Part shown: positions 8,691-15,916 of the stretch, one piece after another | Layout: the number at the start of each line of letters is the position of its first letter | Numbering within the stretch: position 1 is the first letter of the stretch | DNA from: Kocuria sp. TGY1127_2 | Lineage (GTDB): Bacteria > Actinomycetota > Actinomycetes > Actinomycetales > Micrococcaceae | Assembly: GCF_013394385.1 (NCBI RefSeq) | Contig: NZ_AP022834.1 | Coordinates: 744,001-808,000, forward strand | Direction: 5' to 3' | Length of the DNA stretch: 64,000 bases | Translations under genes and position numbers: made by a program | Notes under the pieces: model-generated | What the model was told of the DNA's origin: nothing | Database searches by the model: none | Seen by the model: only the letters and a program-made list of their open reading frames with translations

Positions 8691-9738
8691 CTTTGCCTCC
8701 CCAAAGAACCGACGACCACGGAAGCCTCGGTCGTTCTCCGGGCGAGACCAGGCGGTGAGGTTCGTAGGTGGAGACCTCCCGAACTTTCGCGGCGTTGTCG
8801 TAGACTCCCTTGAGATAGCGATGTCCCGTATCCGGGCACGTCATCAGAACGCAACGCTCCTGAGGATCCTCATGCTGCGTGAGGTAGCGCGCCACTGCGT
8901 AAGCCGCTCCCGAGCTGAGTCCCGCGAAGAGCGCATGCTCCCGGCAGAGAGATATGGTGCCCGACCGTCCCACCTCGTACGAGATCCAATGGATCGAGTG
9001 ATACATATCATGTCGGACGTTTTCGAATTCGATTGAACTGCCGATCCCGGCGATGAGCATGTCCGGATCTTCGACTCCTTCCGAGCCGAAAGTGACCGAG
9101 CCGAAGGGCTGAACACCGACGAGTCGCACATCGAGCCCCGACGATGCCAGACCGAGGGCGAGCGAACCGCTGGAAACCCCCGAACCCACGGGAGCGACGA
9201 GATCAACGGACCGATAACCTCTCTCGAGCAGGAGGCGGCCCGAAGCAGAAGCGACAGGTTCATACCCGAGGTAATGAACCGCGTCGTGGTACTGGCGCAT
9301 CCAGTGCCACTCAGGATGAGCGCTGACCAGCTCCTGGACTCGCGATACACGGCGGTGTTGGTCGGCCCGCAATGATTCGGAAGGAGGCATCTGCTCGAGT
9401 TCGGCCCCCAGGAGGTCAAGCTGTATGCGCAGAGTTTCGTCGATCGTGGTCGAACCGACGATGTAACAGTGCACTCCGAGCTCGTGACATGCGAGAGCCA
9501 AGGCGTACGCGTAGATGCCGCTCGACGAGTCGATGACCGTCGAACCGGCCCGGATCGTGCCGTCTTGCATGAGACGACCCAGAGCCGCACGGGCCGAGCG
9601 TGCCTTCATCACCTCGAATCGCAGAGCGAACAACTGGGGCGCCAGCTCGATCAGGTCGGGGGCACCCAACGACTGACCCGCGTGCCTCGATATCGCTCGG
9701 GGAATGTCGGCATTGTTCGGTGACGCCTCGTCGATCAC
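8674..9738 (-). CDS. Divergent cysteine-synthase-fold (PLP type II) protein
   Basis: The 354-residue protein has the fold-type II architecture of CysK, CBS and SbnA: a DSSSGIYAYALA segment in place of TSGNTG, a GSGVSSGSLA phosphate-binding loop and a conserved CPDTGHRYL near the end. Where family members have SVKDR, this protein reads MKARSARAAL. Lys45 is the only lysine there, so the PLP lysine is displaced or missing. The GTG at 9738 is chosen over a TTG at 9750 because it gives a GTGA overlap with the kinase stop, matching the rest of the operon, and GGGAGA precedes it. SbnA-type enzymes use O-phosphoserine, which would fit the adjacent kinase. This is inference. Confidence 0.8.
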   Translation of the reverse strand: MIDEASPNNADIPRAISRHAGQSLGAPDLIELAPQLFALRFEVMKARSARAALGRLMQDGTIRAGSTVIDSSSGIYAYALALACHELGVHCYIVGSTTIDETLRIQLDLLGAELEQMPPSESLRADQHRRVSRVQELVSAHPEWHWMRQYHDAVHYLGYEPVASASGRLLLERGYRSVDLVAPVGSGVSSGSLALGLASSGLDVRLVGVQPFGSVTFGSEGVEDPDMLIAGIGSSIEFENVRHDMYHSIHWISYEVGRSGTISLCREHALFAGLSSGAAYAVARYLTQHEDPQERCVLMTCPDTGHRYLKGVYDNAAKVREVSTYEPHRLVSPGERPRLPWSSVLWGGKVSPVE

Positions 9739-10733
9739 GGATTCTCCCAAAGTTCGTGGATGGTTGTCGGCAAGCTTAAGTCGGTGAGTTCTCGGCGGGC
9801 TTCGAAGGCGCGCGACGCGACGCCGGGGTCGGTGGCGTCGTACATGATGGAACAGACGTTCCCGCTGTGTGCGATCTGGACTCCCACACCACCCGTCCGA
9901 CCGCAGATATCCAGCACCCGCCCGAGATGGGGTTTGGGCAGATGCCTTTGGTTGATGAGTGCCGAGCGCGTCGCAATCCTCCCCAGGGCCTTGGGATCAC
10001 GCCGGCGAACGGCCCGATCCAAGAGGCCCCGTAGACGATCGAATTCGGTTCGTTCAGAGGTCGAATACCGTGTGGGTCCCATGGAAACCGTGTCGATCGG
10101 TTCGACGTCGAGTCTGCACCCGACCAACCACAGAGGCGGCAGCGGTTGCTCCCACCGTTGCAGGACGTGAGCGTCGCGCTGTGCGAAGAGCACCGGCGTG
10201 GTGTCGAAGGCCAGGGGGTCGGAAGCCGTTTCGGCACGCACAGCGATCGCGCTGACCTCCTTTTCGTCCAGCACCAGGCCGCAACAATCGCAGACAGCAC
10301 GAATCGTTGCCACGACGTCGGCCGTCGAAGAGCCCATTCCCCAACCTCGATGGATGTCACTGCTTAGGTGCAAATGCCCGCCCGTAGGCCGGTTGAGGCC
10401 TCGCCGGGAACACAGTTCCAAGGTCAGTTCGGCTGCTTTCGCCGATTTCGAATGGGCGCCCTGCACACGGACACCGGCCTGAGAATCCCGGGGGCGAAAG
10501 GTCGCGTAGGCCCGCCTGCTGGGTAACGGAAGGGTCAGCAGGCCGGGAACGTACTTGCCGCGGGATCGGTCCCAGAAGCTTCCTTGGAGCAATTCGCCGT
10601 GGTGCCCTATGCACGATCCCCGGCCGGTGATCAGCGTGGGATCGACTTCGGGGGCCGAGACGGAGGCATGTTCCCGGCGAGGCGCGGGAAGCTTGGCAGA
10701 AGACCCGCTGTGAGGCAGGAGAGGATCAATCAT
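9735..10733 (-). CDS. PduX-like GHMP-family kinase
   Basis: The 332-residue protein resembles PduX, the L-threonine kinase of cobalamin side-chain synthesis. It has GHHGELLQG (43-51, compare CGELIQG), the GHMP phosphate loop RGWGMGSSTAD (129-139) and HSGNVCSIM near the C-terminus. It should phosphorylate the hydroxyl of a small amino acid or alcohol with ATP. No cobalamin genes are present, and the next gene is a PLP-type protein, so the product is more likely a phospho-amino acid intermediate. The ATG overlaps the MFS stop codon as ATGA. Enzyme class is well supported; the substrate is not. Confidence 0.82.
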   Translation of the reverse strand: MIDPLLPHSGSSAKLPAPRREHASVSAPEVDPTLITGRGSCIGHHGELLQGSFWDRSRGKYVPGLLTLPLPSRRAYATFRPRDSQAGVRVQGAHSKSAKAAELTLELCSRRGLNRPTGGHLHLSSDIHRGWGMGSSTADVVATIRAVCDCCGLVLDEKEVSAIAVRAETASDPLAFDTTPVLFAQRDAHVLQRWEQPLPPLWLVGCRLDVEPIDTVSMGPTRYSTSERTEFDRLRGLLDRAVRRRDPKALGRIATRSALINQRHLPKPHLGRVLDICGRTGGVGVQIAHSGNVCSIMYDATDPGVASRAFEARRELTDLSLPTTIHELWENP

Positions 10734-11977
10734 GGATTCGCTCCTTCGCGGACTGCGCGAAGATGCCACGCGGCCCTGGCCGCCGCAACGGCTGCACACG
10801 CCGTCACCGCCCCCAAGGCAATCCCCGCGCCGTTCCAACCGGAGAGGGCCAGGCCCAGCCCTGCAATCGAGGCTCCGATGCATACTCCGAGGCTTTGGCC
10901 CGCACCATTGAGCCCGAGGACCGTCCCACGGTGACTTCCTGATTGGCGTACAAGCAGGGTTGTCACCGTGGCGGCCAGAACCGCATGGGACGCCCCCAAG
11001 AGCGTTGTGGCGCCCAGGGCCGAAGCCACGTGATGGGTCCCGAACAGCCACATGATTGCCGCGGTTCCGAGTGCCGCAGCGATCGCGCCGATCCACGCGG
11101 TCATGACCGAATTGGAGATTTTGCGCAGCGCGACACCGCCGAACCAGTTACCGAGGAAGAATGCCAACCCGGAGAGCGTCCAGACCAAGGAAAAGAGCCC
11201 TGGGCCAACCTGGAAGCGCTCGTTGTACAGGACGGCCAGGTAGGCGAGCTGCCCCATGAAGGCCGCCGTCCGCAACATCGAAGCTGTCAGCAACGCCGGA
11301 ATGCAAGGCAGCCCGACGGCTATCTTGAGCGATTGCACGTAACCGGTGTGCAGGCCCTCCTGTCTCGGGGACCGGTCTTCCAACGTGGAACCGATCCCCG
11401 ACTTCAGGGACCACGCCAGTGCGAGGCAGAGCAACGACGTGGCGACGAGGTCTCCTCGCCAGCCCCACCACGCGGCCGGGACTGCCAGAAGGGGTGCCGA
11501 CAACACCGCAGTCAAGGTCATGACGGACGAGACCTGCGTTGCGGCCCGTCCAGATGTCGCCTCGTCGCGGAACCGGTCGGCGGCCATTGCGGAGGCTGCC
11601 GGATTGAGGATCGAGGTGCCCGCTCCGACGAACAGGCAGAAGATTACCCAAGCCCAGGGCGAGCCGATGATCCCGACCAAACAGGCCGACGCCAATAGGA
11701 CCAATGAGACGATCGTGGCCATGCGCCGGGAGATACGGTCCAGAAGAGGCGCGCACGTCAGCCCGACGAGGAGTGCGGCGACGCCCCCTACACCGCGCAG
11801 ACTCCCCATCAGGGTCGCGTGGTGACCGCTGTCCCGGGTGATCTCGACGAGAAAATTGGAATAAACGGTGAAAGGGACTAGTCCGAGGGCGCACGCGCCC
11901 AGAAGCGGCCAGATCCTGGCCACGATCGCTCGGTCAGTCAGTGTTGCATCGGAATCGGTCGGGTGCTCGTGGTGCAT
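10730..11977 (-). CDS. MFS transporter within the metallophore-like operon
   Basis: This is a major facilitator protein of about 415 residues with twelve hydrophobic segments. The A-loop-like DRISRRMA between helices 2 and 3 is typical of drug or siderophore exporters. The ATG at 11977 has GAGGAG five bases upstream; an ATG at 12001 would instead overlap the previous stop as ATGA and add eight residues. The N-terminus is MHHEH, a possible metal-binding tail. In this setting it is most likely the exporter of the cluster's small molecule. That role is inference. Confidence 0.86.
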   Translation of the reverse strand: MHHEHPTDSDATLTDRAIVARIWPLLGACALGLVPFTVYSNFLVEITRDSGHHATLMGSLRGVGGVAALLVGLTCAPLLDRISRRMATIVSLVLLASACLVGIIGSPWAWVIFCLFVGAGTSILNPAASAMAADRFRDEATSGRAATQVSSVMTLTAVLSAPLLAVPAAWWGWRGDLVATSLLCLALAWSLKSGIGSTLEDRSPRQEGLHTGYVQSLKIAVGLPCIPALLTASMLRTAAFMGQLAYLAVLYNERFQVGPGLFSLVWTLSGLAFFLGNWFGGVALRKISNSVMTAWIGAIAAALGTAAIMWLFGTHHVASALGATTLLGASHAVLAATVTTLLVRQSGSHRGTVLGLNGAGQSLGVCIGASIAGLGLALSGWNGAGIALGAVTACAAVAAARAAWHLRAVREGANP

Positions 11978-11997
11978 GTGTGCTCCTCGGTCCTCTG

Positions 11998-12816
11998 TCA
12001 TAGCGCCTTGTACACGTAGAGAGGGGTTTCCTCGGCGCTGAACTGCGAGAAGGGGAAGTGCTCGGCACTCAGGGCCGAAACCCCGCATCCCAAGAACTCT
12101 CTGGCCACTGCGGATCCCGATTGGGCGTAGACCGCGAGCGGGATCCGACGCTCCACGCACCTGTTTCGAATGCGATCGAAGCTCCCGTTTCCCAAGGTCA
12201 TTCCCGTGGCGATGACCGCATCTGCCCGGTCCAGAACCTCTTCCATGTCACGGCTCACAGGATCTCCCCACTGCGTGGTTCGCATTCCGTAATCGCAGGG
12301 CAGTGGCTCTCCGCCGCGCTGCCTGATCGCGGCGATCAAGGGGTTGACCACGCCGATCAGCGCGACCCGATCGCCCGCGGTTATGTCGAGCAGACTTGCC
12401 ACCGCGTGGTCGCGTGCGGCGGCCCGTTCGTCGGGAGTGCCCGTGGGAAGCCGGACGAGCCGCGCCCTCGCATCGTCGCGATGCGGGTTTCGGGCGGCAA
12501 GCCACGCGTCGAGTGCCGCCAATCGAATCGGGGCCGAGCCGTGTTCGAGCAGTTCTCGCACCGGGCTGCCGGACAGCTCGGAAATTTCCGGGCCGAGTTC
12601 CCCGGCCTCGAAAGCACAGGCCCCGAACGCGCCGTCGACCCGGACGAGTACGTATTGATTTCGATAGAGCTGTTCTCCGGCGGCCAGACGCGTGCCGTGC
12701 TGCACATAGAAAACGCTTCGGGCGACGGCAGGAGCCGCGGCGTGGTCTTCCTGAGCGGCTGCCTTTCGAATGACGTCCTCGGTCGAGAGAATTTCGTTTG
12801 GACTGACGAGGCTCAT
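11998..12816 (-). CDS. DUF4213/DUF364 protein (putative heavy-metal chelation family)
   Basis: The 272-residue cytosolic protein has an N-terminal DUF4213-like half (about 10-105) and a C-terminal Rossmann-like DUF364 half containing GDRVALIGVVNPLI and DAVIATGMTLGNGSFDRI. DUF364 proteins often sit beside metal or siderophore ABC importers and are described as putative heavy-metal chelation proteins; no enzyme activity is established. The ATG overlaps the binding-protein stop as ATGA. Its place between importer and biosynthetic-type genes suggests it handles the imported complex or its metal. Confidence 0.8.
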   Translation of the reverse strand: MSLVSPNEILSTEDVIRKAAAQEDHAAAPAVARSVFYVQHGTRLAAGEQLYRNQYVLVRVDGAFGACAFEAGELGPEISELSGSPVRELLEHGSAPIRLAALDAWLAARNPHRDDARARLVRLPTGTPDERAAARDHAVASLLDITAGDRVALIGVVNPLIAAIRQRGGEPLPCDYGMRTTQWGDPVSRDMEEVLDRADAVIATGMTLGNGSFDRIRNRCVERRIPLAVYAQSGSAVAREFLGCGVSALSAEHFPFSQFSAEETPLYVYKAL

Positions 12817-13847
12817 CGCAGACCCCTTCCGTTCAGGTACTCGGACAATTTCTCGGCCGCCTCGATATTTCGAGGACTGGCCACGGCCTCGCCGTAATCC
12901 ATCACATAAATGTTGTCGTGCTTGACGGCAGGAGAGTCCCTGACCGGAGACTGTTCCTTGAGGTACTTGATCTTCTCCTCGACCGGTTGTTTGTTGTAGT
13001 CAACGACGACAATCGCCTGCGGGTTCGCGGTAACAATCGATTCCCAGCCCACGGTGTCCCAGCGGGCATCCAGATCAGAAGTGACGGAGTGGGCACCGGC
13101 CAGGTCCACGATCGAATTGGCGGCAGTCCGACGCCCCGCGGTGTATGGCTCGGTGGTCCCGGAATCGTAGATGAAGACCCGACTCGGATTTTCCGGACGG
13201 GGTGCATCCTTGAGTTTGTCCTTGCGCTGGTTCAGGTCCGAGACCAACTTCTCGGCGCGGTCCTCGACCCCGAAAATCTTTCCGAGATCCTTGAGGTCCT
13301 GGTTGGTGGCTTCCAACGGTTCTGGGTTGGACCGGTCGCCTTTGTAGTTGAAGCACGTCTCGTTCTGCATGTACGACTGGATGCCCACTTTCGCCAAAGA
13401 GTCGGGCGTTACCCCGCGCTCCTCGCTGAATCCGGCCTGCCAACCTGCGAACACCCAATCGGCCTTGGCGCTGACCAACGTTTCCTGTCCCAGAACCGTG
13501 TCCGAGATGGTTTCGACTTTGGAATAGTCATCACGGTAGGGGGACTTGTCGACGACGCTGCTGATCGTCTTTGGCATGACGATTCCGCGCATCCTATCGG
13601 CAAGTCCCAGCGAGAACATTTTCTCGATCGCGGATACATCGTAGGCGACCGGTTTCTGCGGCGTGGGGTAGGTAGCCGACTGACCGCAGTTGGATATGGT
13701 CCTCTCTGAGGCATCGGATGAATCCTCCCGGACTGAGGCTCCGCAACCGGAGAGAAGCAAGATGCCCACGAGTCCGGCCGAACACAGCGTTCCGGAGTGT
13801 CGCCAGCGGGTGGGCCTGCGTTTGGACGGCGTCGGGGTGCGATTCAT
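12813..13847 (-). CDS. ABC transporter substrate-binding lipoprotein, iron-siderophore/cobalamin type
   Basis: The 344-residue protein has a basic N-terminus, a hydrophobic stretch and the lipobox LLSGC, with Cys35 as the lipidated residue. It is therefore anchored outside the membrane. The mature part has the helical-backbone fold of FecB/BtuF proteins, including IVVVDYN and the C-terminal VMDYGEAVASPRN. The ATG at 13847 is chosen because GAGGAG lies seven bases before it; an earlier ATG at 13883 lacks this. It should capture a metal-chelate for the adjacent FecCD-type permease. Confidence 0.88.
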   Translation of the reverse strand: MNRTPTPSKRRPTRWRHSGTLCSAGLVGILLLSGCGASVREDSSDASERTISNCGQSATYPTPQKPVAYDVSAIEKMFSLGLADRMRGIVMPKTISSVVDKSPYRDDYSKVETISDTVLGQETLVSAKADWVFAGWQAGFSEERGVTPDSLAKVGIQSYMQNETCFNYKGDRSNPEPLEATNQDLKDLGKIFGVEDRAEKLVSDLNQRKDKLKDAPRPENPSRVFIYDSGTTEPYTAGRRTAANSIVDLAGAHSVTSDLDARWDTVGWESIVTANPQAIVVVDYNKQPVEEKIKYLKEQSPVRDSPAVKHDNIYVMDYGEAVASPRNIEAAEKLSEYLNGRGLR

Positions 13848-13920
13848 AGGGTTCTCCTCTGGTCGGTTGATCGAAATATTCATGTGGTGCAGCCGCGGGG
13901 TGTTCAGGAGGGCGGCAGCA

Positions 13921-14751
13921 TTACATTGGAAACAGAAAATAGGGTGCCCCGGTATCCGGACGGGCCGTCACCATGGGACGAACCTTGTAGACCTTCTCGA
14001 CGAGGTCCGGATCCAACGTTTCGGCGGGCGGACCGTCGGCGACAATGCGGCCACGGTCCATCACGATGATTCGATCGCATGAGCTGGCGGCGAGATTGAG
14101 ATCGTGAAGGGCCATGACGACGCTGGGTCTCCTCGTCTCGTCGGACGGCGAGGACGCATCATCATCAGGGGCGTCGGCGCTTTCCGTGGAATGAGCGTGG
14201 CTCCTCAAATCCCGGACCAGATCGACCTGGTGTCTCAGATCCAGGTGATTGGTCGGTTCGTCGAGAAGCAAATACGGGGTCTCCTGGGCCAGGGCGCGGG
14301 CGAGCAGGGTCCTCTGGCGCTCGCCGCCAGAAAGATCCAGGAAACTTCTGTGGGCGAATTCCGCAACACCAGTGCGGGCCATCGCGCTCTCGACCGCCTG
14401 ATTGCCTCCTTCACGAGTTGCCGTCGGGTTGGCGAGGGAACCCAGGGAAACGACCTCGGCGACCGTGAAGTCGAGTTCTCCGCGCTCTTCCTGCGGGAGG
14501 GCTGCGATGAGCGAGGCGGACTTCTTGAAGGGCAGTCCCGCCAGATCAGTGCCGTTGACAAGAATCGCACCGTGGCAGGGTTGCAGGGCGCGGTAAAGCG
14601 CTTTGAGCAGAGTCGATTTCCCGCAACCATTGGGACCAACCAGACCGACGACCGAACCCGGGCCGATACCGAGCGAAACCTCGTGCACCACCTCGATGCC
14701 CGCGACTGCGATCGTCACGTCCTGAAGGCTGAGACCGATCCGAGCATTCAT
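13921..14751 (-). CDS. ABC transporter ATPase, FecE/BtuD type
   Basis: The 276-residue nucleotide-binding subunit has Walker A GPNGCGKST (39-47), signature LSGGERQ (140-146), Walker B YLLLDEPT (160-167) and the H-loop ALHDL. An acidic insertion of about 25 residues rich in Asp and Ser lies between Walker B and the H-loop and is unusual for the family. The start codon overlaps the permease stop by four bases. It powers import of the metal-chelate across the cytoplasmic membrane. Confidence 0.92.
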   Translation of the reverse strand: MNARIGLSLQDVTIAVAGIEVVHEVSLGIGPGSVVGLVGPNGCGKSTLLKALYRALQPCHGAILVNGTDLAGLPFKKSASLIAALPQEERGELDFTVAEVVSLGSLANPTATREGGNQAVESAMARTGVAEFAHRSFLDLSGGERQRTLLARALAQETPYLLLDEPTNHLDLRHQVDLVRDLRSHAHSTESADAPDDDASSPSDETRRPSVVMALHDLNLAASSCDRIIVMDRGRIVADGPPAETLDPDLVEKVYKVRPMVTARPDTGAPYFLFPM

Positions 14752-15809
14752 CGCGATCCTCCAAAGACGTAACCTCGACGGCGAATGAGAATGATGAATA
14801 CCGGCACGCCGATGAGCGCCGTGACCACGCCGAGGGGGAGCTCACGCGGAGGCACGGCGATGCGGCTGATCAGATCGACCCAGACCATGAACACGGCCCC
14901 GAACAAGGGCGCCAGGACCACAGCGGTCCGGTGCGCGGGACCGAGCACGATCCGTGTCAGGTGAGGGATGACCAATCCGACGAAGCCTATGGTTCCGGCG
15001 ACCGAGACCAAGGTCGCCGTTCCGAGAACGGTCAGGAAGAAGAGCCGACGCCTGAGTGCCTCCGGATCGACGCCGAGGCTCGCGGACGAGCCGTCGCCCA
15101 TGGACAGGGCATCCAAATCAGGGGCGCGGTGCCAAAGGTAGACAATGCACCCGCATGTGACGACCCCGGCCAGCGGAAGCTGACTCCACGTTGCCCCGCC
15201 CAAAGAACCGAGCATCCAGAACATCACTGTTCGGGCGGCGTCGCCCTTGGCATCGAAGAAGACGATCGCGGACATCAGGGCCTGGAATCCGAAAGACAGA
15301 ACGACGCCGGTCAGGATCAGCCGTACAGGTGCAATACCTCCCGACGATCTCGACAGCCCGTAGACAAGGAACGATGCTGCCAATGCGCCGGCAAATGCCG
15401 CCGAGGACAGCGCGTACACCCCGAGCCCCGAAAGTAGTCCCCAGGACACCACGGCGCTGGCACCGACCGAGGCACCGGAAGAGATGCCCAGAATAAAGGG
15501 ATCCGCGAGCGGATTGCGCACCATGGACTGTGCGGCAATCCCCAGAGCGCTCAGTCCTGCACCGACGACCGCTGCCATGATTGCCCTCGGCGTGCGAATG
15601 TCGATGACGACCGTGTAATCAGTTACGTCGGCGGAGTCGATGGTCCCGCCGGTGACGGCCGCCCACAAGTGGGCCGTCGTACGGTCCAAGGGTATCGAGG
15701 CGGCGCCCCACGAGATGGCGAGCAGTACCGATACGAGGAGCACGGCCGCCAGCCCGAAGGCCAGCAGCACTTGGCGTCGTGGAGTGATTCTGGCGAGTGA
15801 AGGATTCAT
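14748..15809 (-). CDS. FecCD-family ABC permease
   Basis: The 353-residue membrane protein has nine to ten hydrophobic helices and the FecCD hallmarks RTPRAIMA, AQSMVRNPLADP and GLVIPHLTRI. Only one permease gene is present, so the channel is probably a homodimer, as in BtuC. The ATG at 15809 is preferred because the N-terminal helix follows soon after; no clear ribosome site precedes it, and a Fur-family box begins six bases upstream. It is the first gene of the seven-gene operon. Confidence 0.92.
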   Translation of the reverse strand: MNPSLARITPRRQVLLAFGLAAVLLVSVLLAISWGAASIPLDRTTAHLWAAVTGGTIDSADVTDYTVVIDIRTPRAIMAAVVGAGLSALGIAAQSMVRNPLADPFILGISSGASVGASAVVSWGLLSGLGVYALSSAAFAGALAASFLVYGLSRSSGGIAPVRLILTGVVLSFGFQALMSAIVFFDAKGDAARTVMFWMLGSLGGATWSQLPLAGVVTCGCIVYLWHRAPDLDALSMGDGSSASLGVDPEALRRRLFFLTVLGTATLVSVAGTIGFVGLVIPHLTRIVLGPAHRTAVVLAPLFGAVFMVWVDLISRIAVPPRELPLGVVTALIGVPVFIILIRRRGYVFGGSR

Positions 15810-15814
15810 CAGAA

Positions 15815-15833
15815 GTAAATGATAATCATTCTC
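15815..15833. promoter_or_regulatory. Fur-family operator in front of the metal operon
   Basis: The 19 bases match the classical Fur box at 16 positions and contain the near-perfect palindrome AATGATAATCATT. The box lies between the divergent menD gene and the ABC permease, six bases from the permease ATG, so binding would block transcription or initiation. Fur, Zur and related actinobacterial regulators have overlapping AT-rich palindromes, so the sensed metal cannot be fixed from the sequence. It does not resemble the IdeR/DtxR consensus. Confidence 0.75.
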
Positions 15834-15916
15834 ATCTAAAATCCCAAAGCGTCCCCACGCGATCTCCTGAGTCGACGCCTGCTTCATGTGAGACGGTCCG
15901 GCGTAAAATAATTTTG

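Noticed and set aside
9735-10733. Cobalamin-pathway threonine kinase role
   Set aside because: No cobalamin gene lies nearby and the gene is coupled to a metal-chelate transport operon, so the pathway name was not assigned.
8674-15850. A classical siderophore biosynthesis cluster
   Set aside because: No NRPS, NIS synthetase, decarboxylase, hydroxylase or nicotianamine-like synthase is present, so it is reported only as a metallophore-like candidate.
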